From positions 1-64,000 of the IMG/VR virus record IMGVR_UViG_3300036770_004732: a stretch of 64,000 nucleotides of DNA. The stretch is one strand, 5' to 3'. This DNA is from a virus. The position numbers were made by a program, and so were the translations under genes. How positions within the stretch are numbered: position 1 is the first letter of the stretch; the number at the start of each line of letters is the position of its first letter. Below the pieces are notes generated by a model, which was given only the letters and a program-made list of their open reading frames with translations, had not been told where the DNA came from and made no database searches. Below are positions 23,742 to 34,164 of this stretch, one piece after another.

Positions 23742-26700
23742 CTATCCTAATGCAATAATTAAAGGTGTTACTGTATTTAACAAACTTTGATTAAACGCTC
23801 TTCCACTAATTGTTCCTGTAAGTTGATTAATCACTATACCCTCACCAATTTGGAAGTTACCAGACTGGTTTGTGCTGGTGTAAACAACTTGACCACCATT
23901 TCTCATGTCAACTTCATTTTCTTGAATTGAAACACCACCTAATGCTGGTTTTGCACTATTGATATTAGTACCAGAACCTACCCATTCTAATGAAATTGAT
24001 GTTGCAATTTGAAGACTTAATCTAGAAAAGTAAACAGTTGTTCCAACACTAACTATATTATTTAGATTTTGTGTAAGAGTAATTGTTGAAATTCCTGAGA
24101 TTGGAAGAGTTGCAGATTCAATATTGTAATATAATGGATACATTACTGCCTCAGCCGTTGCTCCACCATCTATTACAATAGATGGTGGATTTAAATATTG
24201 ACTACCATTACTAATGATATCAATAGAAGTAATTTGACCTGATTGATTAACATTTGCCGATGCTTCGGCAGTAATTCCATTAGGACCTTCTGGATCTCCT
24301 AAAGTAACTGTTGGAGGATTATTTGGATCATATCCACTACCACCATCAATTACATTAATTGAATTGACCTGATAATATAATTCTCCAAAATATATTGCCT
24401 GACCATCATAAGGTCTATTTTTTCCAACGCCAGATACTACAATAACTGCAGTATCTTCTTCAGGTTCTTCTAAAACTTCTCCAGTATAACGATAAATTGA
24501 TTTTGATTCATAATCGCCAACACCGTCAGATACTAAACCATAGTTACCAAATGAACAATTTGAATTCGTAATATCACATTGTCCACCGGATTTAGTAAAA
24601 ATTCCTATGTCATCACAAATAGTAAAAATTGAAACTAATTGAGAGTATGCACCATTTGTAATAGATACTCCAATTCCACCTTGATTATATTGAGTGTATG
24701 AATCAACACTCATTGTACCAGTAACACCAATATCATCTTGATCACCTGGTTCTGCATTGAACCCATCAACTCTCATTCCAATACTATCGCCAATGAAGTT
24801 GGTACAATTTCTAATATAAGGTCCTTGTGTGATTGGTCCAACACCTCTAGAGTATGGTGGTTTAACGACGCCACCAGAAACATAACTGTGTGCCATTGGT
24901 GCAGTACCTACATTCACGGTAAAAGTAGTTCCTGTTCCAACTACACTTAAGACTCTAAAATTGTATCCATTATTTCCAGTTGGATAAATTGTTGTAGTTC
25001 CCGAACCACTTAAACAAGAGAACTCTAAATCTCTTAATGAAATAATATCATTAACTTTTACATTTAATCCTGGGGCAACAATGGTAGTGATACCGCTAAG
25101 GTGATCGTATGATGCTGATGTAATTCCTATAGCACGATTAATTGCATACCCACCAGAAACATAATTGTGTGGTATTGTTGAAACACCAGTATAAACATCA
25201 AAAGAATTATCACTGTAAACTTTATTAACATAAAATTCATATCCATAATATCCAGATGGAAATCTTTGTGTTGATATTGATCCACTAGATGAACAGGAGA
25301 ACAATAAGTCACGTATTTCAACCATATCACCAACTTTAACTGACAAACCTGGGGCTTTTAATGTAGTTTTACCAGAAGTCTCATTATATACTGCACTCGT
25401 AATGCCTACAACTGTTGTAAATCCTGTTCCTCTATTTCCAGGGTATGATGTAGTAATTCCAGATTGTGAACCAAGACCAACAATTGTGGTAACTACACCA
25501 ACACAAGAATGAATTGCCGACACAACATTTGCACATCCATTAATTGCATTATTAAAACCAGTGTCTGGATCTACTTGCATTGAAAGATCCTTTACCTGAG
25601 TAAAATCATTTTGGAAATTCGTATATTTTTGCACACTTCCACCAGAAACATAAGTATGTGGAAGAGTTGATTGACCAACTACAACTTCAAAAGTATTAAT
25701 TCCTACTACTTTATTAACATTAAAAATGTAACCATAAGATCCAGTTGGATATGTTAATGTTAAAGGACCTGATGGACAAGTAAATCCCAAACCAATAATT
25801 TTTACTGAATCATTTTTGGACAATCCATGATTTATTGCTGTAATTGTAGTAATTCCAGTTATATTATCATATTCAGCATCTATTACTGTTGTACCAAGTC
25901 CAACAGGATATCCTCCCCAGGTAACATTATTAATTACTGCGCGTGAAATTTCATATGAATAATTTAATGTTGCAATTGTTTGTTGAACTTCTTCGGGATT
26001 CTTAAGAATTTGTGGTATTAAATTCCAATTATCATCATAATATGATTTTCCTGCACCAACACACTTAGAATTTCCACCTCTGGTAATATCATGTATAATG
26101 CATTTCCAAATGTCTTTTACATCATCAGCACAATCTTGACTTTCAAGTGTTACACCGTAAATTGTTGTTACTCCCACAGAATAGTTAAAATCACCAAGAA
26201 TATTTGTAATAATTCCTGCACGATTCTGTATTGTAGAAACAACACCAACACAACCACCAGGAACTAAAATTGGAGAATAACTAAAATCTTGTACTAATGA
26301 ACTATATGTAGTAACTCCAGAAAGTGACGCATAATCTGTATTATCAATAACATGAGTTGCAATACCTATAGCATAATTAATTGCATCAATAGTTGCTTCT
26401 TTAACACTATAACCATTAAGATCGTTACCAGTAATGTGTAAAAGTGTTCCTTCAGAACTATAGTAAGATAATCCAGCACCAATTGATTTTTTATTACTTC
26501 CCGCCTTTAAATCGTATGAAATTGCATCAATAATTGACTTAATATCATCCTCACAGTTTACTGGATCAGTTGCAATTCCTGAAGAATTTACAACAGTAAA
26601 TGCAGGATTCTTGTAATCTGTTGATGTTAAGAATCCAATTGTTTCTGCAGCAATAAAATCTTTATTTAAATCAATAAGTCTAGCAGCGTCTTGCTCCCTA

Positions 26701-29700
26701 TGAGATCCTGCAAATCCACTAAATCCACTTGTTAAGAATCCTACAGACTCTTGAGCAATGTAATCTAAATTATAACGAATCATTCTTGCAGCATCAAAAA
26801 ATCTATCGGAAGAAACACCTTCTAAAGGTTGTAATGATATAACTGCTGCCCCATCAGTCATTGGTGCCGAAATAAAACTTAAATCTGTAACGTGACATCC
26901 ATTATTAACATAAAATAAATCTCTATCACGATTAAGTGGTGTAATTACACAATTTCTAAGTTCTGTTCCTTCAACAGAAACTGTTTTTGCAAGAACAATT
27001 GGATTATCTTCAAGATAAGTTCCAGGAAATACTTTGATTGTGTCACCAAATACGGCAACAGAGGCTGCAGACTTGATAGTTCTTTTTGGATAATTTTCAG
27101 CCAATCCAGTATTATTATCATTTCCATTTTGTGATACGTAAATAGTCTTTCCAACTGGTTTGTAAGCATCTACTGTTACAGCACCTTTACCAAAATCTTG
27201 AGAAGAACTAATGTCTACACCGATTCCAGGAATTAACTGAGTTACAATACCAACTAAATTAATTCCCCCACCATAATAATCTGTTGCAGTTGCAGTTCCA
27301 ACAACTGTTAAAGTATTTGTAATTGTGCTTGTTCCAATACCAATACTTCCAGATACTGGATCAAAAACTAATTTTTCTGGATTAGTAAAAACAGAAGATA
27401 TTGAAGCGTTTGTTGTAGTTGAAAATGTTGGATAAGTAATATTATTTTCATAATAAGGTCTGACATCAATATTATTATTACCAATTGGTCCTTGAAGACC
27501 TTGAGTACCTTGAGTACCTTGAGCGCCTTGAGTACCTTGAGCGCCTTGAGTACCTTGAAGTCCTTGAATACCTTGAAGTCCTTGAATACCTTGAAGACCT
27601 TGAGTACCTTGAAGTCCTTGAAGACCTTGAGTTCCTTGAAGACCTTGAATACCTTGAATACCTTGAAGTCCTTGAGTACCCTGAGATCCTTGAGTACCCT
27701 GAGGTCCTTGAGTACCCTGAATTCCTTGACGACCTTGAGTACCCTGAAGACCTTGAAGACCTTGAGTACCCTGAAGACCTTGAGTACCCTGAAGACCTTG
27801 AGTACCCTGAAAATTACTTAAAGGTCCTTGAAGACCTTGGAGACCCTGAAGACCCTGAAGACCTTGAGTTCCTTGAAGACCTTGAGTTCCTTGAAGACCT
27901 TGAGTTCCTTGAAGACCTTGAGTTCCTTGACGACCTTGAAGACCCTGAAGACCCTGAAGACCCTGAAGACCCTGAAGACCCTGAAGACCTTGAATACCTT
28001 GGAGACCTTGAAGACCTTGAAGGCCTTGAAGACCTTGAGTACCCTGAAAATTACTTAAAGGTCCTTGAAGACCTTGAAGACCTTGAAGACCTTGACGACC
28101 TTGACGACCTTGAAGACCTTGTGTTCCTTGAGTGCCCTGAAAATCATTTAAAGATCCTTGAAGACCCTGAAGACCTTGAAGTCCTTGATTACCTTGAAGA
28201 CCTTGAGTACCTTGAGTACCTTGAAGACCTTGACGACCTTGAGTACCTTGAAGACCTTGACGACCTTGAGTACCTTGAAGACCTTGACGACCTTGAGTTC
28301 CCTGAAAATTACTTAAAGGTCCTTGAATACCTTGTGTTCCTTGATCACCTTGATCACCAACACCTTGAAGTCCTTGAAGTCCTTGAGTGCCCTGAAAATT
28401 ACTTAAAGATCCTTGAACACCCTGGTTACTTAAACCTTGAAGACCTTGAAGACCTTGAAGACCTTGGAGACCTTGTGTACCTTGAAAATTACTTAAAGTA
28501 CCTTGAGTACCTTGATCACCAACACCTTGAGTACCTTGACGACCTTGAAGACCTTGAAGACCTTGAGTGCCCTGAAAATTACTTAAAGAACCTTGAAGAC
28601 CCTGAAGACCCTGAAGACCTTGAGCACCTTGAGCACCTTGAGTTCCTTGAAGACCTTGAAGACCTTGAGTACCTTGAAAATTACTTAAAGTTCCTTGAAG
28701 ACCTTGAGTACCCTGAAGACCTTGAAGTCCTTGCGTTCCTTGAAGACCTTGAAGACCTTGAAGACCTTGAAGTCCTTGAGTGCCCTGAAAATTACTTAAA
28801 GATCCTTGAAGACCCTGAAGACCTTGAGTACCTTGATCACCAACACCTTGAGTACCTTGACGACCTTGAGCACCTTGAAGACCTTGAGTACCTTGAGTAC
28901 CTTGAGCGCCTTGAGTACCTTGAGCGCCTTGAGTACCTTGAAAATCATTTAAAGCTCCTTGAAGACCTTGAAGACCTTGAGTACCCTGAGTTCCTTGATC
29001 ACCTTGAAGACCTTGCGTACCTTGAGTACCTTGACGACCTTGAGTTCCTTGAGCACCTTGGGTTCCTTGAGCACCTTGGGTTCCTTGACGACCTTGAAGA
29101 CCTTGAGTACCCTGAAAATTACTTAAAGGTCCTTGAAGACCTTGAGTACCTTGACGACCTTGAAGACCTTGAGTACCTTGACGACCTTGAAGACCTTGAG
29201 TACCCTGAAGACCTTGAGTACCCTGAAAATTACTTAAAGGTCCTTGTAGACCCTGAAGACCCTGAAGACCCTGAAGACCTTGAGTACCTTGACGACCTTG
29301 AGTACCCTGAAGTCCTTGAGTTCCCTGAAAATTACTTAAAGGTCCTTGAAGACCTTGAAGACCCTGAAGACCTTGAAGACCCTGAAGACCCTGAAGACCC
29401 TGAAGACCTTGAGTGCCCTGAAAATTACTTAAAGTTCCTTGAAGACCCTGAAGACCTTGGAGACCTTGGAGACCTTGGAGACCTTGGAGACCTTGGAGAC
29501 CTTGGAGACCTTGAAGACCTTGGAGACCTTGAAGACCTTGGAGACCTTGAAGACCTTGAAGACCTTGAAGACCTTGAAGACCTTGAAGACCTTGTGTTCC
29601 TTGAGTGCCCTGAAAATTATTTAAAGATCCTTGAAGTCCTTGAGCACCTTGAGTGCCTTGAGTACCTTGAAAATTACTTAAAGCACCTTGAAGACCTTGA

Positions 29701-29921
29701 AGACCTTGAAGACCTTGAAGACCTTGAAGACCTTGAGTTCCTTGAGTACCTTGAAAATTACTTAAAGCACCTTGGAGACCTTGTGCTCCTTGAGCACCTT
29801 GAGCACCAAATTTTTCACCGGTGTCACCATTTATTGCATCACCATAAGCAACCATACCTTTAAAGAAAGTTACCTTTTCGTTAAAATAAGACTCGTTACC
29901 AGTTACTGTAATATCTGCCAT
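23742..29921 (-). CDS. giant collagen-like tail fibre (2059 aa)
   Basis: The head (MADITVTGNESYFNEKVTFF) is followed by about 770 residues of Gly-X-Gln collagen triplets ([15 protein letters not shown]) encoded between 29815 and 27485. The triplets are broken at intervals by LSNFQ or LNDFQ, giving a 7-residue Gly-to-Gly step. Gln fills nearly every Y position; Lys is absent, and Pro appears mainly as GPL or GPQ. The C-terminal 1,240 residues are beta-helix-like (KTIYVSQNGNDNNTGLAENY, GDTIKVFPGTYLEDNPI), with repeated SYVSGG and GYEFYVNKV motifs. No S74 domain. It sits directly after the needle and hub genes. Confidence 0.85.
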   Translation of the reverse strand: MADITVTGNESYFNEKVTFFKGMVAYGDAINGDTGEKFGAQGAQGAQGLQGALSNFQGTQGTQGLQGLQGLQGLQGLQGALSNFQGTQGTQGAQGLQGSLNNFQGTQGTQGLQGLQGLQGLQGLQGLQGLQGLQGLQGLQGLQGLQGLQGLQGLQGLQGLQGTLSNFQGTQGLQGLQGLQGLQGLQGLQGLQGPLSNFQGTQGLQGTQGRQGTQGLQGLQGLQGLQGPLSNFQGTQGLQGTQGLQGRQGTQGLQGRQGTQGLQGPLSNFQGTQGLQGRQGTQGAQGTQGAQGTQGRQGTQGTQGLQGDQGTQGTQGLQGLQGALNDFQGTQGAQGTQGAQGTQGTQGLQGAQGRQGTQGVGDQGTQGLQGLQGSLSNFQGTQGLQGLQGLQGLQGTQGLQGLQGTQGLQGTLSNFQGTQGLQGLQGTQGAQGAQGLQGLQGLQGSLSNFQGTQGLQGLQGRQGTQGVGDQGTQGTLSNFQGTQGLQGLQGLQGLQGLSNQGVQGSLSNFQGTQGLQGLQGVGDQGDQGTQGIQGPLSNFQGTQGRQGLQGTQGRQGLQGTQGRQGLQGTQGTQGLQGNQGLQGLQGLQGSLNDFQGTQGTQGLQGRQGRQGLQGLQGLQGPLSNFQGTQGLQGLQGLQGLQGIQGLQGLQGLQGLQGLQGLQGRQGTQGLQGTQGLQGTQGLQGTQGLQGLQGLQGLQGPLSNFQGTQGLQGTQGLQGTQGLQGLQGTQGRQGIQGTQGPQGTQGSQGTQGLQGIQGIQGLQGTQGLQGLQGTQGLQGIQGLQGIQGLQGTQGAQGTQGAQGTQGTQGLQGPIGNNNIDVRPYYENNITYPTFSTTTNASISSVFTNPEKLVFDPVSGSIGIGTSTITNTLTVVGTATATDYYGGGINLVGIVTQLIPGIGVDISSSQDFGKGAVTVDAYKPVGKTIYVSQNGNDNNTGLAENYPKRTIKSAASVAVFGDTIKVFPGTYLEDNPIVLAKTVSVEGTELRNCVITPLNRDRDLFYVNNGCHVTDLSFISAPMTDGAAVISLQPLEGVSSDRFFDAARMIRYNLDYIAQESVGFLTSGFSGFAGSHREQDAARLIDLNKDFIAAETIGFLTSTDYKNPAFTVVNSSGIATDPVNCEDDIKSIIDAISYDLKAGSNKKSIGAGLSYYSSEGTLLHITGNDLNGYSVKEATIDAINYAIGIATHVIDNTDYASLSGVTTYSSLVQDFSYSPILVPGGCVGVVSTIQNRAGIITNILGDFNYSVGVTTIYGVTLESQDCADDVKDIWKCIIHDITRGGNSKCVGAGKSYYDDNWNLIPQILKNPEEVQQTIATLNYSYEISRAVINNVTWGGYPVGLGTTVIDAEYDNITGITTITAINHGLSKNDSVKIIGLGFTCPSGPLTLTYPTGSYGYIFNVNKVVGINTFEVVVGQSTLPHTYVSGGSVQKYTNFQNDFTQVKDLSMQVDPDTGFNNAINGCANVVSAIHSCVGVVTTIVGLGSQSGITTSYPGNRGTGFTTVVGITSAVYNETSGKTTLKAPGLSVKVGDMVEIRDLLFSCSSSGSISTQRFPSGYYGYEFYVNKVYSDNSFDVYTGVSTIPHNYVSGGYAINRAIGITSASYDHLSGITTIVAPGLNVKVNDIISLRDLEFSCLSGSGTTTIYPTGNNGYNFRVLSVVGTGTTFTVNVGTAPMAHSYVSGGVVKPPYSRGVGPITQGPYIRNCTNFIGDSIGMRVDGFNAEPGDQDDIGVTGTMSVDSYTQYNQGGIGVSITNGAYSQLVSIFTICDDIGIFTKSGGQCDITNSNCSFGNYGLVSDGVGDYESKSIYRYTGEVLEEPEEDTAVIVVSGVGKNRPYDGQAIYFGELYYQVNSINVIDGGSGYDPNNPPTVTLGDPEGPNGITAEASANVNQSGQITSIDIISNGSQYLNPPSIVIDGGATAEAVMYPLYYNIESATLPISGISTITLTQNLNNIVSVGTTVYFSRLSLQIATSISLEWVGSGTNINSAKPALGGVSIQENEVDMRNGGQVVYTSTNQSGNFQIGEGIVINQLTGTISGRAFNQSLLNTVTPLIIALG
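27485..29815. repeat. collagen-coding minisatellite (giant fibre)
   Basis: About 2.3 kb of nine-base units, variants of CTTGAAGAC or CTTGAGTAC on the plus strand. The perfect GACCTTGGA run near 29455-29510 is the most homogeneous part. The tract encodes the Gly-X-Gln triplets and also leaves long artefactual open frames on the opposite strand. Confidence 0.92.
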
Positions 29922-29922
29922 A

Positions 29923-30663
29923 TCATGTTTCCGTTATTACAGAATTTAATGAGTCTCTAAAATCTTCAGCGGATTGTAATGTATGAATCGTAGAATCTAC
30001 AATTTGATCAATTGGAAGATTAGATTTCAAATTATTTGTTGCTAATTTTGCAGCACCAAAAATCAAAGATCCTGGACCACCAGAAAGGGCATCTTTTGCA
30101 CCAATAGCAATATCTTGAGCTGTTCCAATAACATCTGGTAAACCTGCCATAAAAGTACTACTAATAATATCTCCACCAACAAAACTTCCAGCAAATGATA
30201 ATGCACCAAAACTATTTGGAATCAAATTTCCTAGTAATCCATCAGCCTCACATTTATTACCCTTAAGTAAAACTCTTGATTTTCCACTTATATTGATATT
30301 TCTTCCGGCTTTTAAATCAATATCCTCATCTGCTTCGATAACAATATTTTTACCTTTTATTTTCACTGAACCATTTCTCATTGCAGTGATTGTAACATCA
30401 CCACTTACTCCAGCAATTACAATGTCTACACCATCACTAGAATCTTTATTTCCCCCAATAAACTCAATTGCTCTATCATTCCATATTCTATAAGTACCAC
30501 ATTCAGTTAATCCTGAAAAGTTTATATCTTTCTTATCAGTTGTTGCATATAATGCATAAACATTTGTTCCATTTCCACCCATTTGTGGATTGTTTGTATC
30601 AATCCTAAATTTAGGACCATAACTGCATATATCTCTTCGTTCCCAATTTTGCTTTCTTGGCAT
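29923..30663 (-). CDS. gp5 C-terminal needle-like beta-helix protein (246 aa)
   Basis: Begins MPRKQNWERRDICSYGPKFR. The middle (about 70-140) has short alternating strands (DIVIAGVSGDVTITAMRNGS, VKIKGKNIVIEADEDIDLKA, RNINISGKSRVLLKG), the pattern of the gp5 C-terminal triple-stranded beta-helix that forms the membrane-piercing needle. The remainder is hydrophobic and Gly/Ala-rich. It directly follows the gp5-like hub gene, so the OB-fold and needle appear to be split into two proteins. Role inferred from motif and position. Confidence 0.65.
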   Translation of the reverse strand: MPRKQNWERRDICSYGPKFRIDTNNPQMGGNGTNVYALYATTDKKDINFSGLTECGTYRIWNDRAIEFIGGNKDSSDGVDIVIAGVSGDVTITAMRNGSVKIKGKNIVIEADEDIDLKAGRNINISGKSRVLLKGNKCEADGLLGNLIPNSFGALSFAGSFVGGDIISSTFMAGLPDVIGTAQDIAIGAKDALSGGPGSLIFGAAKLATNNLKSNLPIDQIVDSTIHTLQSAEDFRDSLNSVITET

Positions 30664-30664
30664 T

Positions 30665-32845
30665 TTATGTGATACAATCTTTTACAAACTTGGTTTCTCT
30701 TATAGAAGATTCATTTGATCTAATTACTTCAATTGGCAATTTATCTAAAATTGGGTTTAAAATAGCACCAGTGCCAGTTTCAGATTCAATGGTAATTATC
30801 GGCAAATCTTCAACAACAATATAGTTATTTATTATTAATCGTGGAGTTGATAATGTTGTAGGTGTTGTAATTGAATCTGAAATGATATTATCATCAACAC
30901 CCAAAACATCTTCAAGACTATCAATACTAACACTAACTATTGATCCATCTTCATCAACGGCAATTGAGTATTGATTTCCAAAATCATCAAATCCTTTATC
31001 TGTTGACTGATATCCAAATCCAGACTGTTCAATGTAAACATTAGAAACATAATTTGGTATTTGTGCTGGATTTGTTTCTGCAATTTCTTCAGCAGTATTA
31101 ATATTGACATTTCCTATTGGATAATTTTCCCCCTCAGATACCATATAAACATCAACCACTTCACCATTTTCGTCAATTACAGTTCTTGCAACAGCACCAT
31201 ATCCTTGTTCACAATCATCAACAATTTCTACAAATGGTGGATATTTATATTTTTTACCTCTTTTCTTAAGTTTTATACCAATGACACTTGCAGTTATAAC
31301 TTCAGATGAGTCTGTAGAAAATGATCCAAGAATAGCTTCTGCTTCTGCACCTTCTCCAGATCCTCCAAATATTTTAACTTTTGGTGCAGAGCAACTTGTT
31401 CGTTGCTGCGTATAGCATCCACCAACATCACTTTCATTTTGTATATTTTTTGTTTTTTCCGAAAAAATATCCCACCCAGATTTAATATCTTTAACACCAT
31501 CAACTACATCTGCAATTGCATTTGCAGTATTCATATTTTTAAGAATACTTGCAAATTTTACAGCATCTTCGCCAGCATCAACAATTCCTATTCCGATTGT
31601 CCATTCTTCAACACCACCCACAGATTTATTTTTATTTTGATTGACATCAAACAATCCACCAATTGATCTTATAGCACTTACTCCGCTTCTTAGAAAATTA
31701 CCTACACTAGAAACACCAAAAGATACAAATTGCAATATTTTCATTATTCCTTCTAAAGGAGAAGAAATTGCACTTTGTATTTTTCCAATAATGTCATTTA
31801 ATAAAGATCCTACAAATTGATCCCCAACACAAGATCTAAAATATCTGACATTTTTTACAACATCAGTTAACATACTCTCAACAGTTTTGAATATACTATT
31901 AGCAACAATACCTGCTATTTTTGGAATGTATGACTCAAGTAACTTTACAGGTATAACCATTGCTTTTTGTGCCGCGACACCAGCCAAATGAGCGACGGCT
32001 GGGTTTTGTGTAGCAGCAAGAACAGCAGCATAAACTGCTTTATATAATGCTTCTAATCCTTTTTGTATTAAAGGAATTAATTTATTATATAAAGAATTAA
32101 TTGCCTGCCCAACAAATCCATTTGAAATACCAACAATTTTATCTACAGACCTACTAATCTCTGGTTTTACATTTTGGATTTTATTTGTTACGTCATTAAC
32201 TTTTTGTAATAGATTATTAACTTCCGCTCCAATTCCTTTTGCAACAGTATCATTACTTGAGTTACCAAGTACAATTTTTTTACCTACTCCAGAAAAATAA
32301 AATACTTCATCCTTTGCTTCACTTTTTTGATTTAACTTACTTATAATTTCTGGTGTTACATCTCTTGGAGATTTTTGAGAATTGCTTTTTTCTTCACTCG
32401 ATTCAGATTTATATAAAGTTCCATTTGGTGGTGGTATTCTTTCAGTATAACCAGTAAAAGGCACAAATGGAGACCTAAAACTTGTACTAGGCACTTGATC
32501 TGTTCTACCAAAACAACCAATAATAACTGGTATTTGAGCATTATCACCATCTAAAAAGAATCCAAGTACAGTATCCCCAGGTCTTAGTTTTGGATTAACT
32601 GCATAATTTGCTGCACCACTTCCCGATGTTGGTGGCATGAGAACTTGTGCCCAAGGAAGATCATCATTTGAAAGTTCCGCTGTACTATAAGGATGATAAC
32701 CTAAAATTCTAACCTTTGTTCTATTTCCCCATCCACCACCATTTGCTTGAGTTTTTTGCGCTTCAATAGGTGGAATCTGTCCAATCCACCATCTAAACCC
32801 ATCTCTCCCTATAAAATTACTTTTAAGTATTGACTCGTCAATCAT
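30665..32845 (-). CDS. gp5: baseplate hub spike protein, gp5-like OB-fold (726 aa)
   Basis: The N-terminal about 150 residues (IGRDGFRWWIGQIPPIEAQK, NRTKVRILGYHPYSTAELSN, RPGDTVLGFFLDGDNAQIP) match the gp5/VgrG-type OB-fold. A long Ala-rich helical middle (AVYAAVLAATQNPAVAHLAG) and a beta-rich C-terminal part follow. No lysozyme motif is visible, in contrast to T4 gp5; a muramidase-like region instead occurs in the 662-residue protein at 34164-36152. The start overlaps the gp27-like stop as ATGA. It would form the central spike under the tail tube. Confidence 0.72.
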   Translation of the reverse strand: MIDESILKSNFIGRDGFRWWIGQIPPIEAQKTQANGGGWGNRTKVRILGYHPYSTAELSNDDLPWAQVLMPPTSGSGAANYAVNPKLRPGDTVLGFFLDGDNAQIPVIIGCFGRTDQVPSTSFRSPFVPFTGYTERIPPPNGTLYKSESSEEKSNSQKSPRDVTPEIISKLNQKSEAKDEVFYFSGVGKKIVLGNSSNDTVAKGIGAEVNNLLQKVNDVTNKIQNVKPEISRSVDKIVGISNGFVGQAINSLYNKLIPLIQKGLEALYKAVYAAVLAATQNPAVAHLAGVAAQKAMVIPVKLLESYIPKIAGIVANSIFKTVESMLTDVVKNVRYFRSCVGDQFVGSLLNDIIGKIQSAISSPLEGIMKILQFVSFGVSSVGNFLRSGVSAIRSIGGLFDVNQNKNKSVGGVEEWTIGIGIVDAGEDAVKFASILKNMNTANAIADVVDGVKDIKSGWDIFSEKTKNIQNESDVGGCYTQQRTSCSAPKVKIFGGSGEGAEAEAILGSFSTDSSEVITASVIGIKLKKRGKKYKYPPFVEIVDDCEQGYGAVARTVIDENGEVVDVYMVSEGENYPIGNVNINTAEEIAETNPAQIPNYVSNVYIEQSGFGYQSTDKGFDDFGNQYSIAVDEDGSIVSVSIDSLEDVLGVDDNIISDSITTPTTLSTPRLIINNYIVVEDLPIITIESETGTGAILNPILDKLPIEVIRSNESSIRETKFVKDCIT

Positions 32846-34164
32846 TTTTTCTGTCCGAAGGTATCTCTGATTAGTTTCATAGAGGTATAAGAACTTTCAG
32901 TATCAAAATGGTGACATAATTCCTTTATCATATATAGTCCACTTGTTTCCTGGTCAAATTCTTTTTTATCAGAACTGCTAATTTTTGGAAAATTACATTC
33001 AATTATATTTCCAGCACTTAAATTTGTGTTTAGGGGAACTATTATATTTAATTGTTGAGTAAACAGACTGTTATATCTCATCAAAGATTGTGATTGATAC
33101 TTCTGAGGATCAGAATTTTTATCCGTAGATACATTTTGCTCTAATGTTCCAACATCTAATATTTGAGTGATCATTCTTGAAGGAATATCTCCAAGAGTCT
33201 GATCAGAACCATCAGAAACTTTTGGTAATTTTAATCTATCGCCAAGATTCTCAGTTGACTTTACATAATCACTTTGCTTGAATAACCCTTCTTCTGGATT
33301 TGAAAATTTAAAGTCCAAGGGATTGAAAAACATTCTATGACTTGCATATGTCCCTAGTCTTAATTTTTCAATTAAATTTTGATTTCGATCAATAAAATAA
33401 TTCAGAATCTTAAAGTCATTATTAATTTTACCACTATCTGAATAAGATTCAACTGCTTCACTGTAAATATAAGTTGCCTTTGATTTTTCTTTATTCATTT
33501 CATCAATAGATCTAAAATTAAATCCATCTTTTGTTTGATAGAATAGAAATCCTGCTGTACCATCTTTAGATTCTACTGGTACAGATTTAGACGCTAACCA
33601 AGTTAAAATCGTAAATGGTTTTCTCATATTTCCAATAAAACCATACTTATTAGAAGTCTTATCAATTTTACCAATTTTATTTGATCTTAATACTTCCTTT
33701 AAAATCTTCTCTACAGACCCATCAATACTTAATGTTGTTGGATACTTTCTTGTAACTCTTACAGTTTCATTTGTAATTGCTTCCCTTGGAACTAAATGCA
33801 ACGTAAAACTTTCTTTCTGTGTTTCTGCAATTACATCAGTAATACTTGAAACATAAAAATAGTTTTCAACTTTGCTTGCAAAATCTAAAGCAATATTTGT
33901 TCTCGTATTTGGTTTCATTTTAAGTGCTAATCTTTCACCACCTCTCAGAGGAAGCCCGTTATATAATGATTGTTTGCTGATATCTTTTTCAGTGGAGGCA
34001 GAATTTCCAGTGTTTACTATTTTTAATTTTGCAGTAACAATAGGTGAAAATATATCTTCATAATATTCAAATGCTACAATAGATGTTCTTAGATCAATTC
34101 TCTGTTTTTGATCATTTGATTCTATTAATACTGTATCGTATATGGACTTTGTTGCTGCTTCCAT
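32842..34164 (-). CDS. gp27: baseplate hub protein, gp27-like (440 aa)
   Basis: Begins MEAATKSIYDTVLIESNDQK. The segment FEYYEDIFSPIVTAKLKIVN is characteristic of tail hub proteins that join the tube to the spike. A later region (FRSIDEMNKEKSKATYIYSE) also fits the family. Length is near T4 gp27 (391 aa). The gene is coupled by TAATG to the upstream gene and ATGA to the gp5-like gene, the expected gp27-gp5 pairing. Identification rests on motif and synteny. Confidence 0.72.
   Translation of the reverse strand: MEAATKSIYDTVLIESNDQKQRIDLRTSIVAFEYYEDIFSPIVTAKLKIVNTGNSASTEKDISKQSLYNGLPLRGGERLALKMKPNTRTNIALDFASKVENYFYVSSITDVIAETQKESFTLHLVPREAITNETVRVTRKYPTTLSIDGSVEKILKEVLRSNKIGKIDKTSNKYGFIGNMRKPFTILTWLASKSVPVESKDGTAGFLFYQTKDGFNFRSIDEMNKEKSKATYIYSEAVESYSDSGKINNDFKILNYFIDRNQNLIEKLRLGTYASHRMFFNPLDFKFSNPEEGLFKQSDYVKSTENLGDRLKLPKVSDGSDQTLGDIPSRMITQILDVGTLEQNVSTDKNSDPQKYQSQSLMRYNSLFTQQLNIIVPLNTNLSAGNIIECNFPKISSSDKKEFDQETSGLYMIKELCHHFDTESSYTSMKLIRDTFGQKK

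Noticed and set aside
21690-29815. CRISPR-like repeat arrays
   Set aside because: Repeats are nine-base, direct and protein-coding without unique spacers of constant length; they encode collagen triplets.
27485-29863. 792-codon open frame on the plus strand, rich in LEDLEYPED repeats
   Set aside because: It is the exact antisense of the Gly-X-Gln collagen tract. The nine-base repeat lacks stops in several frames, so the open frame is an artefact of repeat composition.
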